Source of the DNA: a virus
Length of the DNA: 42,641 nt
Strand: one strand, 5' to 3'
Virus record (IMG/VR): IMGVR_UViG_3300030099_006264
Location: 1-42,641 of that record
Under the pieces are notes generated by a model. That model ran no database searches. It worked only from the letters and a program-made list of their open reading frames with translations, and was not told the origin of the DNA. Each line of letters starts with the position of its first letter. Positions within the stretch are counted from its first letter, which is position 1. This document shows, one piece after another, positions 1 through 6,875 of this stretch. A program made the translations under genes and the position numbers.

Positions 1-2
1 TA

Positions 3-257
3 AGTATATACGACGCTAAAGAGTGTAAAGATTATGTAAATGATACACCATGTACTTACGCCGTGCAGTTTACAATAGTACATGGTAGACTAGACATGTG
101 TGTAACAATGCGTAGCAATGATTTATGGTTTGGTTTTTGTAATGACCAATATTGTTTTTCTAAGCTGCAAAAGATGGTCTCTAATGAATTAAATATTGAA
201 CCGGGTGTATATTATCATTTCGCACATAATATGCATCTATATAATGATAAAATATGA
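3..257 (+). CDS. Thymidylate synthase-family enzyme, C-terminal part (possible dCMP hydroxymethylase)
   Basis: The frame is open to the left window edge, so only the last 84 codons are visible. A Pro-Cys pair (Cys codon 51-53) followed by a QF strand matches the catalytic cysteine region of thymidylate synthases. Next come an RSND segment (111-122), matching the dUMP-phosphate-binding RSxD, and HLY near the end, matching the ligand-binding His and Tyr. Aligned without gaps to E. coli ThyA from R166, the residue at the N177 position is Asp (codon 144-146). Asn at that site selects dUMP, while the T4 dCMP hydroxymethylase has Asp, so a dCMP-using enzyme is inferred. The protein stops four residues after HLY, about 50 residues earlier than E. 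coli ThyA, so the C-terminal folate-closing tail is missing. It overlaps the next gene by 4 bp (ATGA). Family membership is fairly sure; substrate is less so. Confidence 0.75.
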   Translation, partial: SIYDAKECKDYVNDTPCTYAVQFTIVHGRLDMCVTMRSNDLWFGFCNDQYCFSKLQKMVSNELNIEPGVYYHFAHNMHLYNDKI

Positions 258-1051
258 AACAGTATTGTATATACCACGTGCCAGGTATAAAAATAGGCGT
301 AACAAACGACGTATATAACCGTGTTGAAAAACAACAAGGCTACAGAGACCACGAGTATGAAATACTTGAGTTTTCTGATGATATAGATTATATATCAAAA
401 AAAGAAAGAGAGTTGCAAATAAAGTATGGTTATAAAGTCGATGAGAAACTATATAGTAATTTAAAATGTAATCAAATGAAAATTAATGTAACAGAAATGA
501 CCACGACTTTTCCATGTCCGGTCAATAAACTAAAAGGTAGACTTATGGATAATATAGGTATGCAATGGAAAACAGATTTTGGAGAATGTACAATAACAAA
601 AAAATCAATAGACTGGATTATGCAAAACGTAACAGTATCACAATACACTAATGATAGATGTTATATATATAACAGAGCTTTTTCTAGGTGGTTTGATAAT
701 AACGATGCTTATCCTAGAACAGGTGGTATTTTAAATGACAATAAAAAAAGTCGTGATATAATGTGTAGGTTTGATAAAATTAGATTATGGGCTAACGAAA
801 GAGGTTTATATAGTGCTGGTGATACTAAAACACAAACATTAAAACTTATGGAAGAAGCTGGTGAAATATGTAGAGCTGTGTTAAAAGATAATCATAGTGA
901 TATTGAAGATGGTATTGGTGATTGTGTTGTTGTACTTACTAATTTAGCTGAATTACAAGGCACAAGTATTGAAGCTTGTATTGATAGAGCTTACAATGAA
1001 ATAAAAGATAGAACAGGTAAAATGAGTAACGGAACATTTAAAAAAGATTAA
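254..1051 (+). CDS. Fusion of GIY-YIG-like domain with MazG-type NTP pyrophosphohydrolase
   Basis: The 265-aa protein has three parts. Residues 1-70 resemble a divergent GIY-YIG nuclease: an IYHVPG strand, KIGVT in place of YIG, a nearby Arg and a later KERE segment. Residues about 75-165 are not recognised. Residues about 170-262 look like a MazG-type all-alpha pyrophosphohydrolase, with EEAGE at 200-204 and a second acidic cluster around E218 to D223, the usual metal-binding pattern. MazG enzymes hydrolyse non-canonical or surplus (d)NTPs to NMP and pyrophosphate. It overlaps the upstream thymidylate-synthase-family gene by 4 bp and lies 1 bp before a second MazG-like gene, consistent with control of the dNTP pool. 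The missing canonical GIY and YIG tyrosines make nuclease activity doubtful. Confidence 0.7.
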   Translation: MKQYCIYHVPGIKIGVTNDVYNRVEKQQGYRDHEYEILEFSDDIDYISKKERELQIKYGYKVDEKLYSNLKCNQMKINVTEMTTTFPCPVNKLKGRLMDNIGMQWKTDFGECTITKKSIDWIMQNVTVSQYTNDRCYIYNRAFSRWFDNNDAYPRTGGILNDNKKSRDIMCRFDKIRLWANERGLYSAGDTKTQTLKLMEEAGEICRAVLKDNHSDIEDGIGDCVVVLTNLAELQGTSIEACIDRAYNEIKDRTGKMSNGTFKKD

Positions 1052-1052
1052 T

Positions 1053-1364
1053 ATGAGCGATAGAGAAATTATGGATGCTAAAAACGGTATTATGTGTAGA
1101 AAGTCTTATGGTTTTCGTGACCCTGTAGTTAAAAACGTTGTTGATAAGTTTGTTAAAAGGTCTGATGTTGGTTATGCTAAATATGGCACGACGTTAGATG
1201 ATGAACGTAAGTTTAAAATGAAAGGTCTTACAAAGTATTTAAACGATATACAAGAAGAGCTTATGGACGCTGTGCTATACATACAAGCAGCGCGCGAAGA
1301 GCTTCAAGATTTATCTGAAGAAGCTTTAATTGATAAAATCAAATACGATGAAGAAGAAATTTAA
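1053..1364 (+). CDS. MazG-like nucleotide pyrophosphohydrolase (small phage type)
   Basis: A 103-aa helical protein. Its order, a KRSDVGYAKYGTTLDDE segment (about residues 35-51) followed by a helix with QEELMDAVLYI (E68, E69, D72), is that of the short MazG-like proteins common in phages. The acidic EExxD set is the expected metal site. The role would be removal of unwanted dNTPs, alongside the MazG domain in the gene just upstream. Its last 17 bp overlap the start of the endonuclease gene in another frame, so the two are probably translationally linked. Substrate cannot be told from sequence. Confidence 0.7.
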   Translation: MSDREIMDAKNGIMCRKSYGFRDPVVKNVVDKFVKRSDVGYAKYGTTLDDERKFKMKGLTKYLNDIQEELMDAVLYIQAAREELQDLSEEALIDKIKYDEEEI

Positions 1365-1794
1365 ACGTAAACGTGGTCCTGTTAGAAGTAAAAAAGTTAC
1401 TTTTGACGGGATTACATTTGCAAGTGGTTTAGAGCGTTATATGTATCAAGCATTAAAAAAAGCTAAAATACACGCCGATTATGAAGGCTGTACGTTTACT
1501 TTACAAGAAAGTTTTATGTTTGATAATGAAAGTTTTGAAAGACAAAGTAATGGTAAAGGTGATATGGTTAATAGAGGTTGTAAAAAAATATTATCAATAA
1601 AATATACGCCAGACTTTATAGGTCATAACTTTATTATTGAGTGTAAAGGTAGAGCTAACGAGAGCTTCCCAATACGTTGGAAAATGTTTAAAAAATATGT
1701 AAATCACAAGATGAAACATGTAACTCTATATAAACCTCAGAACCAAAAAGAATGTGATAAAGTAATAGAATTAATAAATGAAAGAAATAAATAA
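1348..1794 (+). CDS. T7 endonuclease I-like Holliday junction resolvase
   Basis: With the ATG at 1348 the product is 148 aa, the size of T7 gp3 endonuclease I. A TTG at 1330 would add six residues but lies deeper in the previous gene. The PD-(D/E)XK site is visible: E29 in a GLERYMY helix, D89 in YTPDF, then E98 and K100 in an ECKGR strand, the same order as E20, D55, E65 and K67 of T7 gp3. A basic KKKFKRKRG N-terminus fits DNA binding. The enzyme would cut branched replication and recombination intermediates before packaging, and may help degrade host DNA. The 3' end overlaps the ribonucleotide reductase gene by 17 bp. Confidence 0.82.
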   Translation: MKKKFKRKRGPVRSKKVTFDGITFASGLERYMYQALKKAKIHADYEGCTFTLQESFMFDNESFERQSNGKGDMVNRGCKKILSIKYTPDFIGHNFIIECKGRANESFPIRWKMFKKYVNHKMKHVTLYKPQNQKECDKVIELINERNK

Positions 1795-3649
1795 CAATAT
1801 ACTCTCGGATATAACAGTACACATGAAGTACGCTAAATATATACCAGAGTTACAACGTAGAGAAACTTGGACAGAACTAGTTGATAGAAATAAAGCTATG
1901 CACATACGTAAGTACCCAAGTTTAAAAAATGATATAGAAACTTATTATAAATATGTATATGAAAAGAAAGTATTACCAAGTATGCGAAGCCTTCAGTTCG
2001 GTGGTAAACCGATTGAGATATCTCCCAATAGGTTATATAATTGCGCTTACTTACCTATCGATCATATTGATAGCTTTAGCGAATGCATGTTTCTTTTATT
2101 ATCTGGTTGCGGGGTAGGTTATTCAGTGCAGTTGCATAATATAAAAAAATTACCAGAAATAATTAAGCCACATGCTGTTAGAAAACGTAGGTTTGTTATT
2201 GGTGATAGTATTGAAGGCTGGTCTGATGCTATTAAAGTGCTAATTAAATCTTATATGGGTAGTAAAAGATCTTCAAAAATAAAATTTGATTATTCAGATA
2301 TAAGACCTAAAGGCTCTTTATTAGTAACGTCAGGTGGTAAAGCGCCAGGCCCACAACCATTAAAAGAGTGTATTTTAAAAATCAAAGGTATATTAGATGC
2401 AAAACAAGACGGTGAAAAACTTAAAAGTATTGAAGTGCACGATATTGTTTGTCATATTGCTGATGCTGTATTAGCTGGCGGTATACGTAGAGCAGCACTT
2501 ATATCTTTATTTTCAGCTTATGATGAAGAAATGATTTCGTGTAAATCAGGTAATTGGTGGGAAACAGATCCACAAAGAGGTAGAGCTAATAATTCAGCTG
2601 TACTTATGAGGCATAAAATAACTAAAGAGTTTTTTATGGACTTATGGAAACGTATAGAGTTATCTGGTTCTGGTGAACCTGGTATATATTTTAATAACGA
2701 TAAAGACTGGGGAACAAACCCTTGTTGCGAAATAGCATTAAGACCTTTTCAGTTTTGTAATTTATGTGAAGTTAACGTGTCTGATGTAGATACACAGCAA
2801 GAATTAAACGATAGGGTTACAGCTGCTGCTTTTATAGGTACGTTACAAGCTGGTTACACAGAGTTTCATTACCTTAGAGAAGTTTGGCAAGAAACTACAG
2901 AGCGTGATGCTTTACTAGGTGTGTCAATGACTGGTATTGGTAGTGGCAAAGTTATGAAGCTTGATTTAAAAGAAGCTGCTAGTCAAGTTAAAATGATGAA
3001 CAGAATAGTGGCTAAAACTATTGGTATTAATCCAGCTGCACGTACAACATGTGTTAAACCTGCAGGGACGACATCTCTGGTGCTTGGAACATCATCGGGT
3101 ATTCACGCGTGGCATAATAAATATTATATCCGTAGGATGCGTGTAGGTAAAAACGAAGCTATATATAATTATTTAAAAATTAATAATCCAGAACTTGTAC
3201 AAGATGAATATTTTAGGCCTCATGATACTGCTGTTATAGAAATACCACAAGCAGCGCCAAAAGGCTCTATTATAAGAACAGAGTCTGCTTTTGATTTATT
3301 AGAACGTGTTAAAAAAGTAGCTACAGAGTGGGTTGCAACAGGACACAAGTCTGGTAGTAACACACATAATGTATCAGCTACAATAAGTTTAAAAGAAAAA
3401 GACTGGAGTGAAGCAGGTGAGTGGATGTGGAATAATAGAGATAAATATAATGGTTTATCAGTTTTACCTTACGATGGTGGTACATATACTCAAGCACCGT
3501 TTGAAGATATTACAAAAGCTAAATATGATGAAATGACAAAGCTGCTTCAAGATATAGACTTAACTAAAGTAGTAGAGTTAAATGATAATACAGATCTATC
3601 AGGTGAACTGGCTTGTGCTGGTGGGTCTTGCGAAGTAACAAGCCTATAA
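1778..3649 (+). CDS. nrdJ: Class II (adenosylcobalamin-dependent) ribonucleotide reductase, monomeric type
   Basis: A 623-aa single-chain reductase that makes deoxyribonucleotides. The key residues are present: C89 in NCAYLP (one of the active-site redox pair), the catalytic N314, C316 and E318 in NPCCEI (thiyl-radical Cys with its Asn and Glu), a PAGTTS loop, and a C-terminal C613-x4-C618 pair that would re-reduce the active site. A radical-generating subunit is absent from the window and the layout resembles the B12-dependent Lactobacillus leichmannii enzyme, so the radical should come from adenosylcobalamin taken from the host. It is shorter than the roughly 740-aa L. leichmannii enzyme. 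The ATG at 1778 overlaps the resolvase; an ATG at 1823 is an alternative. With the MazG and thymidylate-synthase-family genes it forms a dNTP supply operon. Confidence 0.9.
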   Translation: MKEINNNILSDITVHMKYAKYIPELQRRETWTELVDRNKAMHIRKYPSLKNDIETYYKYVYEKKVLPSMRSLQFGGKPIEISPNRLYNCAYLPIDHIDSFSECMFLLLSGCGVGYSVQLHNIKKLPEIIKPHAVRKRRFVIGDSIEGWSDAIKVLIKSYMGSKRSSKIKFDYSDIRPKGSLLVTSGGKAPGPQPLKECILKIKGILDAKQDGEKLKSIEVHDIVCHIADAVLAGGIRRAALISLFSAYDEEMISCKSGNWWETDPQRGRANNSAVLMRHKITKEFFMDLWKRIELSGSGEPGIYFNNDKDWGTNPCCEIALRPFQFCNLCEVNVSDVDTQQELNDRVTAAAFIGTLQAGYTEFHYLREVWQETTERDALLGVSMTGIGSGKVMKLDLKEAASQVKMMNRIVAKTIGINPAARTTCVKPAGTTSLVLGTSSGIHAWHNKYYIRRMRVGKNEAIYNYLKINNPELVQDEYFRPHDTAVIEIPQAAPKGSIIRTESAFDLLERVKKVATEWVATGHKSGSNTHNVSATISLKEKDWSEAGEWMWNNRDKYNGLSVLPYDGGTYTQAPFEDITKAKYDEMTKLLQDIDLTKVVELNDNTDLSGELACAGGSCEVTSL

Positions 3650-3663
3650 TTAAATTTAATAAT

Positions 3664-3864
3664 ATGTATTCAGAAAACAATGTAATTAAAACAATGATGG
3701 CAATGGAAAGAGTGTTTGAAAGTTGTGCAAAAGATGCAGAAAAATTTGTTGAAGGTAATAATTCAGCTGGTACTAGAGTTAGAAAAGCTATGCAACAAAT
3801 AAAGAATATGGCTCAAGATGTAAGGGTCGAAGTGCAACGGCAAAAAAATTCTGTTACTGTATAA
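3664..3864 (+). CDS. Hc1-type histone H1-like DNA-binding protein
   Basis: A 66-aa, helical, Lys/Arg-rich protein. The stretch from a KDAEKFVEGNNSAGTRVRKA segment through QQIKNMAQDVR closely follows the histone H1-like Hc1 family, which is widespread in Bacteroidetes and first known from Chlamydia, where such proteins condense DNA. The ATG at 3664, just after the reductase stop, gives a full Hc1-like N-terminus; earlier in-frame codons lie inside the reductase gene. It is the last gene of the plus-strand operon, ending 5 bp before the terminator hairpin. It could reorganise phage or host DNA, or act as a decoy of the host protein. Family assignment is from the conserved core; role is inference. 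Confidence 0.72.
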   Translation: MYSENNVIKTMMAMERVFESCAKDAEKFVEGNNSAGTRVRKAMQQIKNMAQDVRVEVQRQKNSVTV

Positions 3865-3866
3865 AT

Positions 3867-3891
3867 AAAGGGGCTTACGCCCCTTTTTTTT
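3867..3891. terminator. Bidirectional intrinsic terminator between convergent operons
   Basis: A perfect GGGGC/GCCCC stem (3870-3874 and 3879-3883) with a TTAC loop, extended by AAA/TTT pairs. A run of eight T follows on the plus strand, and an A-rich left flank gives a U-rich tail on the minus strand. It sits exactly where the plus-strand early module and the minus-strand late operon meet, and the stop codon of the last minus-strand gene lies in its T run. Confidence 0.92.
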
Positions 3892-4228
3892 ATAATCCTA
3901 TTAAAACATCTACTGTATCACCAGAACTAACTTCTATAATTAAAGCGTGTTCTGTGTTGTCAAAATTTAACAAACCAAACTCATTATTTATATCAAAAGC
4001 GGTTTTTTCTTCAAGCACGTGTTGAAATAATATATAATAAGTTTCTTCATCACTTGTGTCTGATGATGGTTTATATAAATATAAATTGATTGTAGCGTCG
4101 TCAGTTGTGTGTATATTAGTTAATCGTATACTTTTTAAAACTTCATTATTAACGTTATCACCAACTCCTATTAATTCTTTTTCTCTAGTTCCGCTACCAA
4201 CTATATTGTGATACCTAACAAGTGCCAT
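3890..4228 (-). CDS. Small predicted virion protein, 112 aa
   Basis: The last gene of the late operon. The sequence is acidic and strand-rich with no cysteine, Lys-rich tail or membrane segment, as expected of a small beta-sandwich capsid or tail surface protein. It ends in alternating hydrophobics (ALIIEVSSGDTVDVLIGL). It starts 1 bp after the stop of a member of a three-gene paralogous family of similar size, but its sequence is clearly different from theirs. No family was recognised; the structural role is inferred from position and composition. Confidence 0.6.
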   Translation of the reverse strand: MALVRYHNIVGSGTREKELIGVGDNVNNEVLKSIRLTNIHTTDDATINLYLYKPSSDTSDEETYYILFQHVLEEKTAFDINNEFGLLNFDNTEHALIIEVSSGDTVDVLIGL

Positions 4229-4229
4229 T

Positions 4230-4646
4230 TTATTCCTCGAATACTATATATTCTAATGTCATAACTTCAGCAGAGCTTGGTGCTACAGTTATATTAACAT
4301 CAGCTAACCAAGGTATTAACATCCACTCTCCGCCATATAGTTTACCTATAGTTACAGCGGCGGTATCACTAGCGGCTGCAGAAGCATTTTTAGCTACATA
4401 AAAAAACTTAGTAGAATCACTACCAGTATTTCTTATATAAACCTTAGAAGCTTTACCGCTTGTAAAATCAGAAGCAGCTATAATAGATACAGCAGAATCT
4501 GATTCAAACTTTTTAGTACGTAAACCAGTTGTTTCTTCTAAACCAGCTGTACTTTGAAGTTTTTTCATCTCCATAGTTTTGTTAATAGCAATTGGATAAT
4601 CCATTATATCACTATTTATAGTAAGTGTTGCTTTTGTTGTTGCCAT
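4230..4646 (-). CDS. Small virion-type protein, paralog 1 of 3
   Basis: 138 aa, starting MATT with a strand-rich Thr/Ser/Ala body. The C-terminal half, from a KVYIRNTGS strand through GGEWMLIPW to a final LEYIVFEE, aligns with the two genes transcribed just before it (4672-5097 and 5123-5515), so the three arose by tandem duplication. Such repeated small beta proteins at the edge of a late operon are usually capsid decoration or fibre proteins; that role is inference. The start is preceded by an AT-only leader without a Shine-Dalgarno sequence. Confidence 0.65.
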   Translation of the reverse strand: MATTKATLTINSDIMDYPIAINKTMEMKKLQSTAGLEETTGLRTKKFESDSAVSIIAASDFTSGKASKVYIRNTGSDSTKFFYVAKNASAAASDTAAVTIGKLYGGEWMLIPWLADVNITVAPSSAEVMTLEYIVFEE

Positions 4647-4671
4647 ATTATTTTTTTTTATAAGTTAATTA

Positions 4672-5097
4672 TTAGGTTTTAGCAGGTAATGTATAAGTTG
4701 ACTTGAATATAGCGTACTCATAAGTAATAGTACCACTAGTTTCAGCCTCAATATTTATTTCATTATCAGCCGTACCCATATTCCAAGGCATCCACATAAA
4801 TTCACCAGCACCTAAGTTGCCGATAACAGTATCGTGTATACCTACTACAATGTATTGTTCTTCATTAGTTGAAGTGTTGCATAAGTATACCCAGTTAGAT
4901 GTATCTGCTGTTCCTAAAGCTTCATGTAAAGCGTCTGCACCAGAAGCTTGTGTTAACTTACCAGCGCCTAAATCTACTAATTCCATACCTATAGTTGTTC
5001 CAGTTTGGTTTATGTTTGTAGTTGCGCTAATAGATAAACTTTGCCCAGGCTGCAAATCATCACTAGTAATACTTATTGCCGCTGTTGTTGTTGCCAT
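4672..5097 (-). CDS. Small virion-type protein, paralog 2 of 3
   Basis: 141 aa beginning MATTTAAISITSDD. It shares with its neighbours a WVYLCNT strand, the LGAGEFMWMPW turn and a C-terminal SGTITYEYAIF strand, and carries an extra TYTLPAKT tail. The body is rich in Gly, Ala and Thr, acidic, and has no membrane segment. It is separated from its neighbours by about 25 bp AT-rich gaps, each giving a leader of A and T bases before the ATG. Likely a particle-surface protein; no family was recognised. Confidence 0.65.
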   Translation of the reverse strand: MATTTAAISITSDDLQPGQSLSISATTNINQTGTTIGMELVDLGAGKLTQASGADALHEALGTADTSNWVYLCNTSTNEEQYIVVGIHDTVIGNLGAGEFMWMPWNMGTADNEINIEAETSGTITYEYAIFKSTYTLPAKT

Positions 5098-5122
5098 AAT
5101 TTATTTATTTATTTAGTTATTA

Positions 5123-5515
5123 TTATCCTTTTGTCCAAAAAGCGTATTCTGCTATTATAGTGCCAGAAGTAGCTTCTAGTTGTACAGCTACAGAACCACT
5201 ATTTTGTCCTATAGGTACAAATAAAAACTCGCCAGCTGCTAGCTCAGCAAAAGACTTACCATTTTCTATTTCAACTTGTAACGTTTGTGAAGTAGCAGAG
5301 TCACTAGCATCAAAACCAGTGTGTTTTAAATATAAATATCTAATACTACTATGAGAAGCTAATATAATAGTCTCGTTACCTGTAGTAGTAGCAGCTACTT
5401 TACTTAAACCTATTTGTGGATCTGTTACTGTTAAAGTATCAGTTACAGAAAAATTTACTTCGTTTGAAGTAGCATCTGTACTTACTAAAGTTATTGTTGG
5501 TGTTAATGTTGCCAT
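5123..5515 (-). CDS. Small virion-type protein, paralog 3 of 3
   Basis: 130 aa and the first transcribed of the three paralogs. The shared landmarks are a RYLYLKHTG strand, LAAGEFLFVPIG and a terminal EATSGTIIAEYAFW strand. It diverges most in the middle (a DASDSATSQTLQVEIENG stretch), so the three copies are old or under diversifying pressure. The gene begins 6 bp after the broken M15 peptidase remnant. A capsid-decoration or head-fibre role is inferred from size, composition and repetition. Confidence 0.65.
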   Translation of the reverse strand: MATLTPTITLVSTDATSNEVNFSVTDTLTVTDPQIGLSKVAATTTGNETIILASHSSIRYLYLKHTGFDASDSATSQTLQVEIENGKSFAELAAGEFLFVPIGQNSGSVAVQLEATSGTIIAEYAFWTKG

Positions 5516-5521
5516 ATTATT

Positions 5522-5943
5522 TTATTTATGTGCTTCGTGAATATATTTAGTTCTACCATTTACTTTTTTAGCAATGGTTAATTTTTTTCTATTAGGTCTA
5601 TGTGAAACCCAACTAATATGTAGCCAATTAGGATTTTTATCTGTACCAAACTCCCATATCATTTGGTCAAAATCTAAATTATCTTTTATATAATGATACA
5701 TCTCTGCATGTGTTGTGATCTAGTACTACCACCAATAGCTGTATTAACAGGTTCGCCTCTAAAAAAGCTATTAATTTTTATTGGTCCACCAACCCATTCG
5801 CGTAACGGCTCAAATAAATTTTCAGCAACTTCTTTCATACATTTAAGTTGCTCTTTATTTGGTGTGTTATCTAAATCTCTTCTTTCAGCTGTTCTACTAT
5901 AAGTACCTTCATGATAACTTATATGCTTACTTATCTTTTCCAT
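5522..5943 (-). pseudogene. M15-type peptidase (endolysin-like), disrupted by a small deletion and frameshift
   Basis: The first frame (5943-5686) gives 85 residues that match the N-terminal part of phage M15 peptidases: GGPIKINSFFRG, then GGSTRSQHM carrying the first zinc His, followed by a premature stop. A second frame (from about 5701 down to 5522) gives 59 residues that match the C-terminal part: YIKDNLDFDQMIWEFG, then NWLHIS carrying the last zinc His, ending at a TAA. In intact relatives about 15-20 residues lie between these pieces, including the HxxGxAxD metal Asp. That segment is absent here and the frames do not join, so the enzyme as written lacks a zinc ligand. It may be a real deletion between short repeats, or an assembly error. 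M15 enzymes cut peptidoglycan peptides, so a lysis role is expected if intact. Confidence 0.8.
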
Positions 5944-6388
5944 GTTGTTTTTTTAATTGTAATTTTGCTTGCTTAGCAAGTCTTGCTTGCATCATCTTAC
6001 CCATTACTTTAGCTCTTTGTTCAAGAACTGTTAGTATTTGTATTTTTCTAGCATAAGGTTTATTTATTTTTATCACTTTAGCTATAGTTTTTCTAGCATC
6101 AGCAACAGTAGCAAACTTTATACTAACTGTATCAGTAGGGTCTTCGTCTGTATATAATCTTCTATCACTGCCTTTAGGTTTTTTACCAGTACCTACTACA
6201 GGATCTTTACGTTTTTTGTTTGGTGATGGTCTGTTTGTTTGCATATTTATAAACCAATTACAAAGCTGTTTATCTCTAGGCGTAGCACCAGGTCTAGCTT
6301 TTAATTTTTTACACTTTTCTATAGTTACATCACCGCCATATATTTTAGCTATACGAGCTTTTAAAACACCTCTATAAGCTTTACTCAT
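5927..6388 (-). CDS. Small basic protein with a GTGKKPKGS-RRLYTDE motif, 153 aa
   Basis: Very rich in Lys and Arg. A central linker (NKKRKDPVVGTGKKPKGSDRR) leads into LYTDEDPTDTVSIKF and a helical tail with ARKTIAKVIK and PYARKIQ. The GKKPKGS-RRLYTDE block is a recognisable motif of uncharacterised proteins seen in large DNA viruses and marine phages; the family has no known function that I can name. Its 3' end overlaps the M15 remnant by 17 bp. The charge suggests nucleic-acid binding or packaging with DNA, as for the neighbouring small basic genes. Confidence 0.6.
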   Translation of the reverse strand: MSKAYRGVLKARIAKIYGGDVTIEKCKKLKARPGATPRDKQLCNWFINMQTNRPSPNKKRKDPVVGTGKKPKGSDRRLYTDEDPTDTVSIKFATVADARKTIAKVIKINKPYARKIQILTVLEQRAKVMGKMMQARLAKQAKLQLKKQHGKDK

Positions 6389-6402
6389 AATGATGTTTAA
6401 TT

Positions 6403-6582
6403 TTAGATTTCAAAACCTAAATTAAACAACATTAATCTAAATCTAGAACACGAAGTTTTTTTGTTTTCACATACTTCACAAGGACAAAACATTATTTCTA
6501 ATAATGTTAATGTACCTATTCTAATATTTATTTCGTATTTTTCTTTTTTGTTAGCTGCTTTCCAGCTGTTAATCCAATTCAT
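6403..6582 (-). CDS. Small cysteine-rich protein, 59 aa
   Basis: An ATG at 6582 opens a 59-codon frame to a TAA at 6405-6403. It fills the only sizable gap between two tightly packed genes and leaves 5 bp to the gene before it and 14 bp to the gene after it. The product starts MNWINSWKAANKKEKYEI and has a CPCEVC knuckle with a further Cys six residues later (C33, C35, C38, C45), a plausible zinc site. No family was recognised. Codon use and spacing match the neighbours. Confidence 0.65.
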   Translation of the reverse strand: MNWINSWKAANKKEKYEINIRIGTLTLLEIMFCPCEVCENKKTSCSRFRLMLFNLGFEI

Positions 6583-6587
6583 ATTAT

Positions 6588-6875
6588 TTATTTTTTTGTT
6601 TTACCTAATCTTTTTCTAACTATATTCATTACTGTTTTCATTTTACGAGCATAGCTAGGATTTTTACCTCTGTTAAATACATACTGTTGGTTTAAACTAC
6701 TAATAATTTTTGATAAATTACCTTTACGTGTTTTAATTAACCAACTAGCTAATGCAGACGGAGATAAATCTTTAAATTTACCTTTAGCATCAGGCGCATC
6801 AGAGTCATTCCACTCAATAGACTTTGAAGTCTTTTTCTTTTTTATTGGTGATGTAAAATTATTATATATACCCAT
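6588..6875 (-). CDS. Small basic protein with N-terminal TSPIK motif, 95 aa
   Basis: The ATG at 6875 overlaps the upstream stop as TAATG, which decides this start over a GTG at 6890. The N-terminus MGIYNNFTSPIKKKK resembles short (N/T)SPxK leaders of other proteins in this operon. The body has a SALASWLIKTRKGNLSKI helix and ends in a Lys/Arg-rich helix with YARKMK and RKRLGK. It is probably packaged in the particle or bound to nucleic acid; no function is known. Confidence 0.6.
   Translation of the reverse strand: MGIYNNFTSPIKKKKTSKSIEWNDSDAPDAKGKFKDLSPSALASWLIKTRKGNLSKIISSLNQQYVFNRGKNPSYARKMKTVMNIVRKRLGKTKK

Noticed and set aside
4817-5116. Plus-strand open frame of 99 codons within the paralog family
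   Set aside because: It is the antisense shadow of the minus-strand paralog, which has conserved relatives on both sides.
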